Part shown: positions 44,092 through 57,380 of the stretch, in pieces
Position numbering within the stretch: the first letter of the stretch is position 1
Layout of the letters: the number at the start of each line of letters is the position of its first letter
Assembly: GCA_032622095.1 (NCBI GenBank)
Contig: CP136065.1
Coordinates: 57,279,949 to 57,343,948, forward strand
DNA length: 64,000 nt
Reading direction: 5' to 3'
Origin: Siphonodentalium dalli
Lineage: Eukaryota > Mollusca > Scaphopoda > Gadilida > Siphonodentaliidae
Program-made: the position numbers and the translations under genes
The notes under the pieces: generated by a model
The model's input: the letters and a program-made list of their open reading frames with translations, nothing else
Database searches by the model: none
What the model was told of the DNA's origin: nothing

Positions 44092-44634
44092 CAAGCCTGA
44101 ATTTAGTGTGCCTGTCATTTGCAGAATGATCTCCCCAGAGGGTGAATTTAGTGACGCTACCCTGCATAGCAGGCTAGCATCAGTAAATTCACCCTCTGGG
44201 GACCTCATTCTGCTTAGGCCTCATCTTTTCTGGAAAGTTTCTTCATTATCAAATTTCAATCATTCTGCAAATGACAGACACACTAAACTCAGGCTTGATG
44301 ACAGACACACTAAACTCAGGCTTGGCCCAGAGTGCTGTGAGTGTTATTAATTAAAAAAAAAAATTCAATCATAATTAACACTTTCAGTGCCAGGGGCCTA
44401 TCTCCTCGGCCCTAATTTACGGTTTTTTTGTTTTGTTTTTTTTTTAGATTTAAAAAAATATATTAACATTGTAAAAAATTGTAAAAAGTAATAACAAATG
44501 ATGAAAAATTGTTAGGCCAATGCATTCTCTTATATATGCGAGGCGACCTATGGTCGACTCGCATATATAAGAGAATGCATTGGCACAGGGTATATGGGTT
44601 GATACAAAAATCGACCTGGCACTCAAAGGGTTAA
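44092..44634. mobile_element. MITE family 1 (44092-44320) next to MITE family 2 (44375-44634)
   Basis: Family 1 has its left hairpin and deleted middle, ending with duplicated GACAGACACACTAAACTCAG. Family 2 is in inverse orientation, with TTAA ends, the hairpin and TGGCACTCAAAGGGTTAA. Confidence 0.75.
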
Positions 44635-46300
44635 GAAAACCACCGTTATCATGTTGTTAAATGGGGTGATAAATATGTATATAACGACAAATATAATCAA
44701 ATTAGCCATTTTCCCGTGAAACTTAGGACAGGCAAGCCAGGTACAAAAATTGGTGAAATATGAGTACGAACGTCAAAGTGTTCCCCTATCGCATTGCGAT
44801 AATTGCCAATCGGTCATTCCTGGCAGTCAGAATTCCAGTGGGCGCAGCCATCTTTGTCAGGGAACAAAAAATATACCGTACTTTAATAACTTCGTACCGG
44901 TTACCATGTACACTCAATTTCAAAGATATTGTCTTGAACCATAATTTATATTGTATTGTCCTGAGTACTCACGTGAGATGAATGCAACCTGGTGTATAAA
45001 TTGCAGGCATCTGGGACAATGACCCATCTATGGAATCATCTGTCCAAGAAGCATCCAGCACTACATAATCAGGCTACTCTGCGAATGTTGTTGCATCTTC
45101 AAGTTTATAACAACGGGTGATTCCGAATGTCGATTTGAAATTTTGCATGTACATGCAAACTGTACAAATTTCGCGTGATTTTAGTTCTGATAATCCGTTT
45201 AGTGGTTATATATTAATCGTCGTGACGGCCGCATGGACATTTTTTTTTAATCTGCCTTTTTTTCTCGACAATTATCATTTGAAGTTAATAGTATTGCAAA
45301 CGACAGTTCATCGCCACATTAGTTATGATGGAACTTCGTGCATGTAGTTGATAGAACGTTTCACAAATCGTCTAATCGTTGACAAAACATGCCCAATTGA
45401 GAATGCAACACACAGATATGATTCGATTCGTGATTCGATTCGATATTCGATTCGATCAAAATCTCCAATTCGCAGGACCCTAGGGTGATCAGTAGTGTAC
45501 CAATCTACATACGTGAAGTCTCTCTAGCCACATATCCTGTTTAGAGTTATTTCTTTTAAAGTGATTATGAAAAGTTCTGACTGTTGTGGTCTCCAGAGTC
45601 CCAGTCTTATCAGTCTTTGCAGTCTGGTGTACTGGTAGTACAATGTCATAATTTGACATTTGCTATATCAGATTAAATTAGTTTATATCCATTACAAAGT
45701 TCTCCCTACATTTTTCTGGACCTGGGAAGGTATAACAACCTATGCCAGTCTATGGTCAGAAAAAAATAAAAATAAAACCTCCCTCATTGATTTAAAAAAA
45801 AAAATTGCATGAGAATCAGATATTAATGGGTCAGCAGTGAGGTGGCTTATCTTGATGGCTGGTTGTTCGTAGATAAATTATCATTGTAAACTTAAATTGG
45901 ACTCTATTAACCCAAGTATTCCATGTCCGGGTCACCTTTTCACATTTAATCGAAGGCTGTTCTGGTGCATCATTAGGCTACACATCTCTTATATATGCGA
46001 GTCTCCCAATTTGACCCATAAATTCCAATAATTTGTGTAATTTGTATATACTATTACATAACAGTATACAACATCAAAACTCTAATTCCGATCATAGTAA
46101 TTTACTATTGCCAAGGGATGGGATCGTGATCGGCCTCTCATTCAGTTTGAGGTATTGGCGACATAAATATGAAAGCTACATTTTGTAATCATACAGCTTT
46201 CATGACGAGAGCTGCGTTGGTGCAGCATTAAAGATCCTATGCCAGTGCTTTCTGGCAAAATCTTGTTTGGATTATCGTCATGACTTTTTCCTTTTTAGTT
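44635..46300. other. Stretch without a recognised gene
   Basis: Several short open frames exist (for example 44760-44981 and 45117-45347, plus strand) but none shows a domain or convincing splice sites. A tract of GATTCGATTCGATATTCGAT lies at about 45421-45460. Decayed copies of MITE family 4 lie at 45830-46150 and 46195-46250. No upstream spectrin exon was found. Confidence 0.5.
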
Positions 46301-46307
46301 TTCATTT

Positions 46308-48761
46308 CGCTACCTGCCATTTCGCTACCGCGGTTGACTTTCGCCATTTCGATACCCGCCCATTTTGCTACCGCAGTCGACTTTCGCCATTTTCATACCC
46401 GCCATTTTGCTACCGCGGTTGACTTTCGCCATCGCGGTCGACTTTCGCCATTTCGCTACCGCGGTCGACTTTCGCCATTTCGCTACCGCGGTCAACTTTC
46501 GCCATTTTGCTACCGCGGTCAACTTTCGCCATTTTGCTACCCGCCATTTTGCTACCGCGGTCGACATTCGCCATTTCACTACCGCGGTCGACTTTTGCTA
46601 CTGCCAATTTGCTACCGCGGTCGACTTTCGCCATTTTGCTATCCGCCATTTTGCTACCAGTCGACTTTCGCCATTTTGCTACCCACCATTTTGCTACCGC
46701 GGTCGACTATCGCCATTTTGCTACCGCGGTCGACTTTCGCCATTTCGCTACCGCGGTCAACTTTCGCCATTTTGCTACCGCGGTCAACTTTCGCCATTTT
46801 GCTACCGCGGTCAACTTTCGCCATTTTGCTACCGCGGTCAACTTTCGCCATTTTGCTACCCGCCATTTTGCTACCGCGGTCGACATTCGCCATTTCACTA
46901 CCGCGGTCGACTTTTGCTACTGCCAATTTGCTACCGCGGTCGACTTTCGCCATCCGCCATTTTGCTACCACAGTCGACTTTCGCCATCGCGGTCGAGTTT
47001 CGCCATTTCGCTACCGCGGTCGACTTTCGCCGTTTTGCTATCGCGGTCGACTTTCGCCATTTCGATACCCGCCACTTCGCTACCGCGGTCGACTTTCGCC
47101 ATTTCGCTACCGCGGTCGACTTTCGCCATTTTGCTACCGCGGTCGACTTTTGCCATTTTGCTACCCGCCATTTTGCTACCGCGGTCGACTTTCGCCATTT
47201 TGCTACCGCGGTCGACTTTTGCCATTTTGCTACCCGCCATTTTGCTACCGCGGTCAACTTTCGCCATTTTGCTACCGCGGTCGACTTTTGCCATTTTGCT
47301 ACCCGCCATTTTGCTACCGCGGTCGACTTTCGCCATTTCGCTACCCGCCATTTTGCTACCGCGGTCGACTTTCGCCATTTTGCTACCGCGGTCGACTTTC
47401 GCCATATCGCTACCGCGGTCGACTTTCGCCATTTCGCTACCGCGGTCGACTTTCGCCATTTCGCTACCGCGGTCGACTTTCGCCATTTCGCTACCGCGGT
47501 CGACTTTCGCCATTTCGCTACCGCGGTCGACTTTCGCCATTTCGCTACCGCGGTCGACTTTCGCCATTTCGCTACCGCGGTCGACTTTTGCCATTTTGCT
47601 ACCCGCCATTTTGCTACCGCGGTCGACTTTCGCCATTTTGCTACCGCGGTCGACTTTTGCCATTTTGCTACCCGCCATTTTGCTACCGCGGTCAACTTTC
47701 GCCATTTTGCTACCGCGGTCGACTTTTGCCATTTTGCTACCCGCCATTTTGCTACCCGCCATTTTGCTACCGCGGTCGACTTTCGCCATTTCGCTACCCG
47801 CCATTTTGCTACCGCGGTCGACTTTCGCCATTTTGCTACCGCGGTCAACTTTCGCCATTTCGCTACCGCGGTCGACTTTCGCCATTTCGCTACCGCGGTC
47901 GACTTTCGCCATTTCGCTACCGCGGTCGACTTTCGCCATTTCGCTACCGCGGTCGACTTTCGCCATTTCGCTACCGCGGTCGACTTTCGCCATTTCGCTA
48001 CCGCGGTCGACTTTCGCCATTTCGCTACCGCGGTCGACTTTCGCCATTTCGCTACTGCGGTCGACTTTCGCCATTTCGCTACCGCGGTCGAATTTCGCTA
48101 CCGCGGTCAACTTTCGCCATTTTGCTACCGCGGTCGACTTTCGCCATTTTGCTACCGCGGTCGACTTTCGCCATTTCGCTACCGCGGTCGACTTTCGCCA
48201 TTTCGCTACCGCCATTTTGCTACCGCGGTCGACTCTTGCCATTTTGCTACCCGCCATTTTGCTACCGCGGTCGACTTTCGCCATTTTGCTACCCGCCATT
48301 TTGCTACCGCGGTCAACTTTCGCCATTTCGCTACCGCGGTCGACTTTCGCCATTTTGCTACCGCGGTCAACTTTTGCCATTTCGCTACCGCGGTCGACTT
48401 TCGCCATTTCGCTACCGCGGTCGACTTTCGCCATTTCGCTACCGCGGTCGACTTTGTCCATTTTGCTACCGCGGTCGACTTTCGCCATTTTGCTACTGCG
48501 GTCGACTTTCGCTACCGCGGTCAACTTTCGCCATTTTGCTACCGCGGTCAACTTTCGCCATTTTGCTACCCGCCATTTTGCTACCGCGGTCGACTTTCGC
48601 TACCGCGGTCAACTTTCGCCATTTTGCTACCCGCCATTTCACTACCGCGGTCGACTTTTGCTACTGCCAATTTTGCTACCGCGATCAACTTTCGCCATTT
48701 CGCTACCGCGGTCGACTTTCGCCATTTCGCTACCGCGGTTGACTTTCACCATTTCGCTACG
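46308..48761. repeat. 27-bp minisatellite, about 90 units
   Basis: The unit is TTCGCTACCGCGGTCGACTT followed by TCGCCAT, with CAACTT/CGACTT and TTTTGC/TTTCGC variants and shorter units lacking CGCGGTCGACTTT. The unit length is nine codons and contains few stops, so long open frames exist in several frames on both strands. They are not genes. The unit contains the restriction palindromes CCGCGG and GTCGAC. Confidence 0.95.
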
Positions 48762-49715
48762 GTGCTAACAAATTGGAGATTTCCCTCAACTCAGTTAATT
48801 TGATTATTTCAGTTTTATTTAGTTCCAAATTCATTGTGTTATATGACATATCAATCGTTGATGGGTAAATGCTCTTTGTTACGGTTCAACTATTGAGTTT
48901 TCACACACTGTAGTTTTCGTTGGCTATATTTGTAGTATTCTTAGTATTTGGGTCATTATATACACAAAGCCAATGTGCATATTGTTTCTGCTTCAGCCTG
49001 TCTGCTTTTATGGACCTGTATGTCCATGTTTCTTGATGCAATTTCATTGTCTATATGTTATGACGTATCAGGGCTCTGTTATTGGCAAATCATATATAAA
49101 CGCTCTTTATATGGTTAAACTATTAATTTCAGCATACGCTCCGGTCTGCAGTGGGTTTATGATATATTAATGCCATTAATTGACATTAAGTCATGTATAA
49201 ACACTCTTTACTATTGATTTCTGCATACGCTTGGGTCTACTACAGTGGGTTTATGTAGGTATGACATATGTATAAATGCTCTACTATCAAGCTATGGCAA
49301 CGATGGTCAATCAGTTTGATATCCTCCCCATACAATATTTGTAAATGGCAGCAATAGGGGTTTCTTTTGAATGATTATCAAGCACATTCTGCCCAATGTC
49401 CCCCCTCCCTTTTGGTTGTTGTGTTATGACGTATATTTGTTGTTAATTAGCGATTCGCGCATAAATGCTCTTTACTGTATGGCTCAACTTTATGGGAACA
49501 TTTATATCATGTTCTCTGCTAAATGCAAAACATAAATGGCAATGTATATCAGTTGTTGGGATTTGTTGTAATGTATGTACTAATACTTATTTTGAAGACA
49601 CTTGAAATTTAAAAAGTGCCATTTCACAAAACCTCATGATGCGTAATGATTCATTTTCGAAAGGCATATTAGAGAACACGAATATAGATACTATTTTTAA
49701 ACTAAATTATTCGTT
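48762..49715. repeat. Left arm of the large palindrome
   Basis: GGTGCTAACAAATTGGAGAT at its start is inverted at about 51495-51521. CATTTCACAAAACCTCATGA near 49620 is inverted near 50605. The arms are about 0.95-1.0 kb and highly similar, with small indels. No exon is evident. Confidence 0.9.
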
Positions 49716-49759
49716 GTATTATGAGTTCGACCATGTTTTAATTTTGTTTTTACCTTATT

Positions 49760-50455
49760 TTCAGTGTTGTATGAGTCCGACCATGTTTCAATTTTGTTGA
49801 TTCCTTATTTTCAGTGTTGCATGAGTCCGTCCATGTTTCAATTTTGTTTATTCCTTATTTTCAGTGTTGAATGAGTCAGTCCATGTTTTAATTTTGTTTA
49901 TTCCTTATTTTCAGTGTTGTGGGAGTCCGACCATGTTTTAATTTTGTTTATTCCTTATTTTCAGTGTTGTATGAGTCGGTCCATGTTTTAATTTTGTTTA
50001 ATCCTTATTTTCAGTGTTGCATGAGTCCGACCATGTTTTAATTTTGTTTATTCCTTATTTTCAGTGTGGTATGAGTCGGTCCATGTTTTAATTTTGTTTA
50101 TTCCTTATTTTCAGTGTTGTATGAGTCAGTCCATGTTTTAATTTTGTTTATTCCTTATTTTCAGTGTTGTATGAGTCAGTCCATGTTTTAATTTTGTTTA
50201 TACCTTATTTTCAGTGTTGTATGAGTCAGTCCATGTTTTAATTTTGTTTATACCTTATTTTCAGTGTTGTATGAGTCCGACCATGTTTTAATTTTGTTTA
50301 TACCTTATTTTCAGTGTTGTATGAGTCAGTCCATGTTTTAATTTTGTTTATACCTTATTTTCAGTGTTGTATGAGTAATGTTTTAATTTTTGTCCCCCTT
50401 ATTCAGAGTTGGTTGAGTCAGACCATGTTTTAATATTTTGTTTACCTTATTTTCA
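49760..50455. repeat. 50-bp minisatellite at the palindrome centre, about 14 units
   Basis: The unit contains ATGAGTCAGTCCATGTTTTA and TTTATTCCTTATTTTCAG, with a period of 50 bp (for example CAG at 49862, 49912 and 49962). The T-rich tract followed by CAG|TG resembles a 3' splice site. Confidence 0.9.
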
Positions 50456-50521
50456 GTGTAAAATGTATATTGTAGAATATATGATTTGGTTCATTCGATA
50501 ATTTTTGAAAAATGTTTTATA

Positions 50522-51521
50522 TACGAATAATTCAGTTTTAAAATAGTATCTATATTCGCGTTATCTAATATGCCTTTCGAAAATGAGTCGATCATTACGC
50601 ATCATGAGGTTTTGCGAAATGGCACTTAAATTTCCCTGTTGTAGCAGGTTGTAGACCAAGTATCTTTAAAATAAGTATTAGTTATACATACATACATACA
50701 TACAACAAATCCCAACAACTGATATACATCGCCATTTATGTTTTGCATTTAGCAGAGAACATGATATAAGTGTTCCCATAAAGTTGAGCCATACAGTAAA
50801 GAGCATTTATGCGCGAATCGCTAATTAACAATAAATATACGTCATAACACAACAACCACAAGGGAGGGGGGACATTGGGCAGAAATGGCGCTTAATAAAC
50901 ATTCAAAAGAAACCCCTGTTGCTGTCATTTACAAATACTGTATGGGGAGGATATCAAACTGATTGACCATCGTCGCCATAGCTTGATAGTAGAGCATTTA
51001 TACATATGTCATACCTACATAAACCCACTGTAGTAGACCCAAGCGTATGCAGAAATCAATAGTTCAGCCCTATGTAAAGAGTGTTTATACATGACTTAAT
51101 TTCAATTAATGGCATTAATATATCATAAACCCACTGCAGACCGGAGCGTATGCTGAAATTAATATAAAGAGCGTTTATATATGATTTGCCAATAACAGAG
51201 CCCTGATACGTCATAACATATAGACAATGAAATTGCATCAAGAAACATGGACATACAGGTCCATAAAAGCAGACAGGCTGAAGCAGAAACAATATGCACA
51301 TTGGCTTTGTGTATATAATGACCCAAATACTAAGAATACTACAAATATAGCCAACGAAAACTACAGTGTGTGAAAACTCAATAGTTGAACCGTAACAAAG
51401 AGCATTTACCCATCAACGATTGATATGTCATATAACACAATGAATTTGGAACTAAATAAAACTGAAATAATCAAATTAACAAGCTTGATCTGAGTTGAGG
51501 GAAATCTCCAATTTGTTAGCA
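50522..51521. repeat. Right arm of the large palindrome
   Basis: Inverse of 48762-49715 with an extra CATACATACATACATAC tract near 50690 and other small indels. Confidence 0.9.
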
Positions 51522-51523
51522 CT

Positions 51524-51947
51524 GTAGCGAAATGGTGAAAGTCGACCGCGGTAGCGAAATGGTGAAAGTCGACCGCGGTAGCGAAATGGTGAAAGTAAAC
51601 CGCAGTAGCGAAATGGTGAAAGTAAACCGCGGTAGCGAAATGATGATAGTCGACCGCGATAGCGAAATGGTGAAAGTCGACCGCAGTAGCAAAATGATGA
51701 TAGTCGACCGCGGTAGCGAAATGGTGAAAGTCGACCGCGGTAGCGAAATGGTGAAAGTCGACCGCGGTAGCGAAATGGTGAAAGTAAACCGCGGTAGCAA
51801 AATGGTGAAAGTAAACCGCGGTAGCGAAATGATGATAGTCGACCGCGATAGCGAAATGGTGAAAGTCGACCGCGGTATCGAAATAGTGAAAGTCGACCGC
51901 GGTAGCGAAATGGGCGATAGCGAAATGGTGAAAGTCGACCGCGGTAA
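51524..51947. repeat. 27-bp minisatellite, inverse orientation, about 15 units
   Basis: GCGAAATGGTGAAAGTCGAC followed by CGCGGTA is the inverse of the array at 46308-48761, with a GGTGAAA for GGCGAAA change in nearly every unit. This outer array is much shorter than its partner. Confidence 0.9.
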
Positions 51948-52160
51948 TGCGTCATTACGCATCATGAGGTTTTGAGAAATGGCACGTAATTTTCCTGTTG
52001 TCGACTAAATAGCACTGAAAAAGATTTTTTTTGATTTGGTGCATAAGAAACATAATATTTTCAAACATCTTTAAAATAAGTATCAGGTATACATGATCTA
52101 AATGTTCCCATAAAGTTGAGCCATACAGTAAAGAGCTTTTTATGTGAATTGCTAATTAAC
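51948..52160. repeat. Partial direct copy of palindrome arm sequence
   Basis: CATTACGCATCATGAGGTTT repeats 50593 onward, and CCCATAAAGTTGAGCCATAC repeats about 50773 onward, both in the same orientation as the right arm. Confidence 0.75.
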
Positions 52161-52533
52161 GATAAATATACGTCATACCACAACAACAAACAAGGGAAGA
52201 AATGGTCAAAATATATATTTGAAGGCTATATTTATAAATATATTAACGATAAATATACGTCATACCACAACAACAAGGGCAGAAATGTTGCTCGATAATT
52301 AGTCAAAATATATATTTGAAGGCTATATTTATAAATATATTAACGATAAATATACGTCATACCACAACAACAAGGGCAGAAATGATGCTCGATAATTAGT
52401 CAAAATATATATTTGAAGGCTATATTTATAAATATATTAACGATAAATATACGTCATACCACAACAACAAGGGCAGAAATGGTGCTCGATAATTAGTCAA
52501 AATATATATTTGAAGGCTATATTTATAAATATA
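52156..52533. repeat. 97-bp tandem array, about 4 units
   Basis: CGATAAATATACGTCATACC occurs at 52160, 52247, 52344 and 52441. The unit also holds TATATTTGAAGGCTATATTT. Confidence 0.9.
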
Positions 52534-53867
52534 AAATATAACAATTTATAAAATAAAATTCATTCTGGCAGTCTAAAGCCTACGAGTTACAAACCACCAT
52601 ATGTGAATGGTGTATGTGAATGGTGTCTGACATATTACGAACTTTGATAATACGTTTACTTATGTTTGTTGGCATTGTGAGGAAGTTGTCTCTCTCGTCT
52701 ATTTAACGATGCACATTGTGAATTGTTTTAATAATGCAATAATTTAAACTCCCAACAATAAACACAGCACTGGTGCTTTATTTCATCTGTATAACAGATT
52801 TAAGACTATAAAAATGATGAGTAAGGATAGGAATGAAGAACACTATACGAAAACAATATTAGTATGTACATGTACATGATGTTTCTCTAGGGGAACTCAA
52901 ACCACGCATCTTGACATGAAACATGCTTTATCAGGTTTTGACCTGCAGATAAATACAAACAAATAATTACAAATAACTGATGTACAATCAAGTTCATTTC
53001 CATACAGAATTTCCAAGTAAAATATAAATAGACATGAAATAATGATAAATATGTTAATATATAACATCAAATCCGTATGCATGGGAGATGCAATTACCAA
53101 CCATATGCATTTGACATAGCACACGGCCACAAGCATGTGATATACCGTTAGCAGGGATTATACGCATGTGATATGGACATCCGACCACATGCGTGCAATA
53201 TAGCAGCAATTTGGACATCAGATCACAGGCATGCGATATAGCAATCAGCCCACACACATGTGACATAGGTATATATAGCCACATGCATGTGATATTGCAA
53301 CACAAATATAAATATGTAAACATGAGATGAAAGCAAATAAATAAGCGAAAATGACCATGAAGCATTGATTAATTGGCAAATATAATATAACTTATCAAGA
53401 GAATGGTTCAGTAAAACAGTAAGATGCCAGATAAACTAATAGAAGAAATGCTTAGCAGGATTGTAATTTGCATGTGAGTCATGCAATTCACAGCCCTGGG
53501 ATACCTAATTATAAGTAAGATAAAGCACGAAAAGTAATGTTAGTTAACGTACACATTGGCAATATGCCATAGTGATGTATATCAGTGTTCCGTTCGCAAC
53601 ATCCAAGGTTGGAGCCAATTAAGCTCGAAAGTATCAGATCGGATTCCAAATTCGCAAACTATTAAAAGTCTCACAATTCAGTCACCAAGAACAGACCCAC
53701 TAAAATGCTGTCACATTGTGCACATGCAGTCTTATCACCGGTCTGATGATACACATGAGTGTATCACAGTAGCATTACTGACACACGACTTATCACGTGT
53801 TGTCATTGTAACCGGTTCACTGTAGTAACTGGTTCACTGTAGTGACTGGCTTGCCGTAGTGACTGTA

Positions 53868-54345
53868 TATTGAATGGCAGTTAGTACATGTGTTTTGAAT
53901 GGCAGTTAGTACATATGTTTTGAATGGCAGTTAGTATATGTATATTGAATGGCAGTTAGTACATGTATATTGATAGGCAGTTAGTACATGTATATTGATA
54001 GGCAGCTAGTACATGTATATTGATAGGCAGTTAGTACATGTATATTGATAGGCAGTTATTACATGTATATTGATAGGCAGTTATTACATGTATATTGATG
54101 TACCAATCCAAACAAAATAAAATATATGCATGTATCCGGTAACCTGCCCGGCCCAATCTACAATACATACAGTCGTGCATGATATATATTCACCAGTCAT
54201 TCTTATAATCTAAGTATGTCCACAGTCACCTAACTAAATATGTCTACAGTCACCTAACTATGTATATCTACAGTCACCTAACTAAATATGTCTACAGTCA
54301 CCTAACTAAGTAATGTCTACAGTCACCTAACTAAATTCCAATTAT
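53868..54345. repeat. Two adjacent short tandem arrays
   Basis: At 53868-54100 about nine units contain GGCAGTTAGTACATGTATAT (about 25 bp). At 54208-54345 five units contain CTACAGTCACCTAACTAAAT (about 24 bp). Both recur in the second duplication copy. Confidence 0.85.
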
Positions 54346-54499
54346 TTTTTAAATTTCAGAAATTCTCTTCATATAATATATAGTATATGAATAAACTTGT
54401 AAACTTTTTGTAATTTTGGAACGGCCTTATATAGTCTTATATGAGTGCCTTATTGTTACAATATAATAGTCTAGCTTATGTATATCCCCCTCGATACAT

Positions 54500-54660
54500 A
54501 TAGAGGATCTTCAATAAGTAATATTGGGATAATATATATTTTATGAAATGGGTTTGATAAATTTGATTCACAACCAGTCATAGAAGAGTTGTGAATCATA
54601 TTTATCAAATGAGTTTCATAAAATCTTATATCCAAACGTAATGAGTTGAAGATCTTGTAT
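54500..54660. repeat. Imperfect hairpin
   Basis: TTTGATTCACAACCAG pairs with the inverse around 54590, and GAGGATCTTCAA pairs with TTGAAGATCTTG at the outer end. Confidence 0.65.
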
Positions 54661-55014
54661 ATCACAAGAAAAAAACTAGAGCTTTATGCCTTTTTTAACA
54701 AATCAAAATCCTTAAAAACTGTAAAATGCACACATTTACAGTGTTGGCGGTGATCTTCACAACCATATACGACAGTATTGCGCGCTCTGGCTGGCGACGG
54801 AAAATATAGTCCCCCAATTTGTGTACTCAGATTTTGTGTCTATTTTCGTAAGTGCAACAAAGTTCGACAAGAATTAAAATTTAATGAACAAAGCAATTAT
54901 ATTTCATGGTCTGGTGTTGGTATCATGCACAGATTTTTGAAATAGTATTAATCCACGTGGTTATTTTGTTGACGTGATGCCAAGTGATCCCGGGAAACAT
55001 TCGCATATTCATAA

Positions 55015-55165
55015 CTAGTGAGATATATAGAGGATATGAAATGAGTGTTTCTCTCATATGATATTTATGAAACGAGTCTAAGAATTTTCAGTTCAGTTCA
55101 ACTGAAAATTCGTGACGGGTTTCATAAATATCATATGAGAGAAACACGAATTACATATTCTATTT
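55015..55165. repeat. Imperfect hairpin
   Basis: GTGTTTCTCTCATATGATAT is inverted at about 55125-55146, and the centre is AGTTCAGTTCAACT. Confidence 0.7.
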
Positions 55166-55683
55166 ATCATATAACACCTATAAATTGATTATGATGTCCA
55201 AAACGCACACAAATCACTAAATAGCTATATGACATTGGCAGCAAAAGGTTAATGTGACGTCACTTCATTGCACCGGAAGACCAATTACACCTGGTGAACT
55301 AGCAGAAATAATATGCAAGCGAAGATATAGTGCGCTATTCTGTTCTCAGTTTGTGACATTATATCGTATGTTTATTAGATAAATACGAATTACATATTCT
55401 ATTTATCGTATAACAATGTCCAAAACTATATATTTCAAGATTATAATTGCGAGAATTTCGGCATCGCGTTGATTGACGCGCACGAATTTGACCTGCATTT
55501 AGTTAGAGATACAGCTTGGCCCCGGCTGCCATTCAGCCAATCAAAACACACTTTTTGTCAACAAACCATCAAATTATTGGAAGGTGATACGAACTAGTAG
55601 TTCATATGAAATTGATTTATGACATACTTTCCAACGTAAATAATGATTGAGTCATATGATAAAAGGAAATATGTAATATTTTT

Positions 55684-55857
55684 TAATAGGGAGCCTCGCA
55701 TATATAAGAGAATGCATTGGGCTAAACATATTTACCTCAACCTTGTAAGCCAGTGCATTCTTACATATCTGAGGCTCCCATATATATAAGAGAATGAACT
55801 TGCTGGCACAGGATCTTTAATGCTGCAGCAGCACAACTCCCGTCATGAAAGGGTTAA
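55684..55857. mobile_element. MITE family 4, shortened
   Basis: GAGCCTCGCATATATAAGAG at the left; at the right GGATCTTTAATGCTGCAGCA, then CATGAAAGGGTTAA. It recurs at 61912-62081. Confidence 0.7.
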
Positions 55858-56925
55858 TTGGAAAGCAGTAGCAATAAATTTAAGAGAGATTCATTGCTTC
55901 ATCGCATCAACTTCATGTTACCTCAACATGTGTGCATATATCTGTATAGGTGCTGCCTCCTCAGTTTTCTAAGTAGTCACTTCATATTTCACAGTAGAAA
56001 ACATCATGTAGAGATCGCCTTTTCTAAGTTGCCATAAGTAGCATGTCCATAGATGGAAATTTGTTGTTTTTGTCAGATATATCAAGTTTATGTCCCCATA
56101 TGCACCTCACTGCCGTTATTAAATGTCACAAGTTCTTGTTATTTGTTCTTGTTAAATATTGAAATTTCTCATTGAGATACTGATGAAAATGAAATACAGA
56201 GAACAATAGTTCATTTCAGGTCAGGTAGAAATGATAAGATATACCTAGCAGATCTGTGTGTTGACATGATGGCATTGTCATTTCTATCTGATAATATATG
56301 CGAAAATCCCCACCCCCCCCCCCCCCCAATTCAAAAGTTGACAAACTGTAGAAAGTAGAACATCATGTAAAGCACATGGGGATAAGTGCTATATATATAT
56401 AAGAATTATTATTATCACATAATTAGCCCCTGAACCCAGCCTCATATTTATTTTAGTAAGACACACATGTATTATCGGCGCACAGTGACTAAAGAGTTTA
56501 CTTGACTTGACTTGATGACCGTATCATTTTGCTAACAAAACAAATGTCTTGGAAAGATTATCAGATAATTATTAACCATAATGTCCAGGTCTTGTATTGG
56601 CTATTACACTTCCTCCCTCAACAATATAGAACATGTTTGTTAGTGTGCATTGCTCTACTCATTCCGCAATGAGATACATGTACAATATGGGAATAATTTG
56701 ATTGAATTATGCCCTATGTAGCTACTAATTAATATTGGGCAGGATAAAAAAAAAAATTCAGCATTCCCCATGTTGTACTGAACTGTGAGGTACATGTGTA
56801 ATAATAAAATGGGAGAAAGAGTAACCATGCATTATAACCAATACATTGCCTGTACATTATAACCAATACATTGCCTGTACACCATTGTATTTATTTTATG
56901 TGTAAACATTTACCAAGCACATACG

Positions 56926-57380
56926 TGACCCACCATATCAAATCCAGTCGGAAGTCGGGATTTTTTTTACCCTGTGCCAATGCATTCTCTTATATATGCG
57001 AGTCGACCACAGGTCGCCTCGCATATATAAGAGAATGCATTGGCCTAACAATTTTTTACAATTTTAATAATTTTTTCTTGTATTCTTTAACAATTTTATA
57101 ATTTCACCCATACAGAGCCCCAGACAAACATGAGCAGACGACACTCTTCTATATGCTTCTATATATGTGTGGGGCTCCCTGCAGGGTAATGGATGTTTTT
57201 TATTTTATGTCCTAAAAATTGTAAGAAACATTTATTTAAAAAAAATGATAAAAAATTGTTAGGCCAATGCATTCTCTTATATATGCGAGGCGACCTATGG
57301 TTGACTCGCATATATAAGAGAATGCATTGGCACAGGGTAAAAAAATCCCGACTTACGACTGGATTTGATATGGCGGGTCA
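56926..57380. mobile_element. MITE family 5
   Basis: TGACCCACCATATCAAATCC and its inverse as ends, with two 66-bp hairpins near the ends and CATTACCCTGCAGGGAGCCC (inverse) between. Confidence 0.85.

Noticed and set aside
44760-44981. Plus-strand frame starting MSTNVKVFPYRIAIIANR
   Set aside because: Protein-like for part of its length but no domain, no splice or polyadenylation support, and a competing minus-strand start (MAAPTGILTARND) that stops at once.
45505-45530. A 24-bp minus-strand micro-exon reading DMWLERLH before GTATGT
   Set aside because: Spectrin-like by eye, but the phase does not match the next spectrin exon and the acceptor is weak. Too short to support.
46280-48803. Several overlapping open frames of 300-820 codons on both strands
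   Set aside because: All are translations of a 27-bp repeat whose length is a multiple of three. Frames are open in parallel on both strands and no domain is seen.
49760-50455. Regular repeats that might suggest a CRISPR array
   Set aside because: Units are contiguous at 50 bp without variable spacers, no cas genes occur, and the DNA is animal.
51476-51975. Open frames of about 150 codons on both strands
   Set aside because: The inverted 27-bp array; same reason as at 46280-48803.
52897-52940. Possible minus-strand terminal exon (acceptor TTGTATTTATCTGCAG, 14 codons, AATAAA near 52778)
   Set aside because: Only 14 residues with no domain, and no partner exon was found. The duplicated block next to it lacks it.
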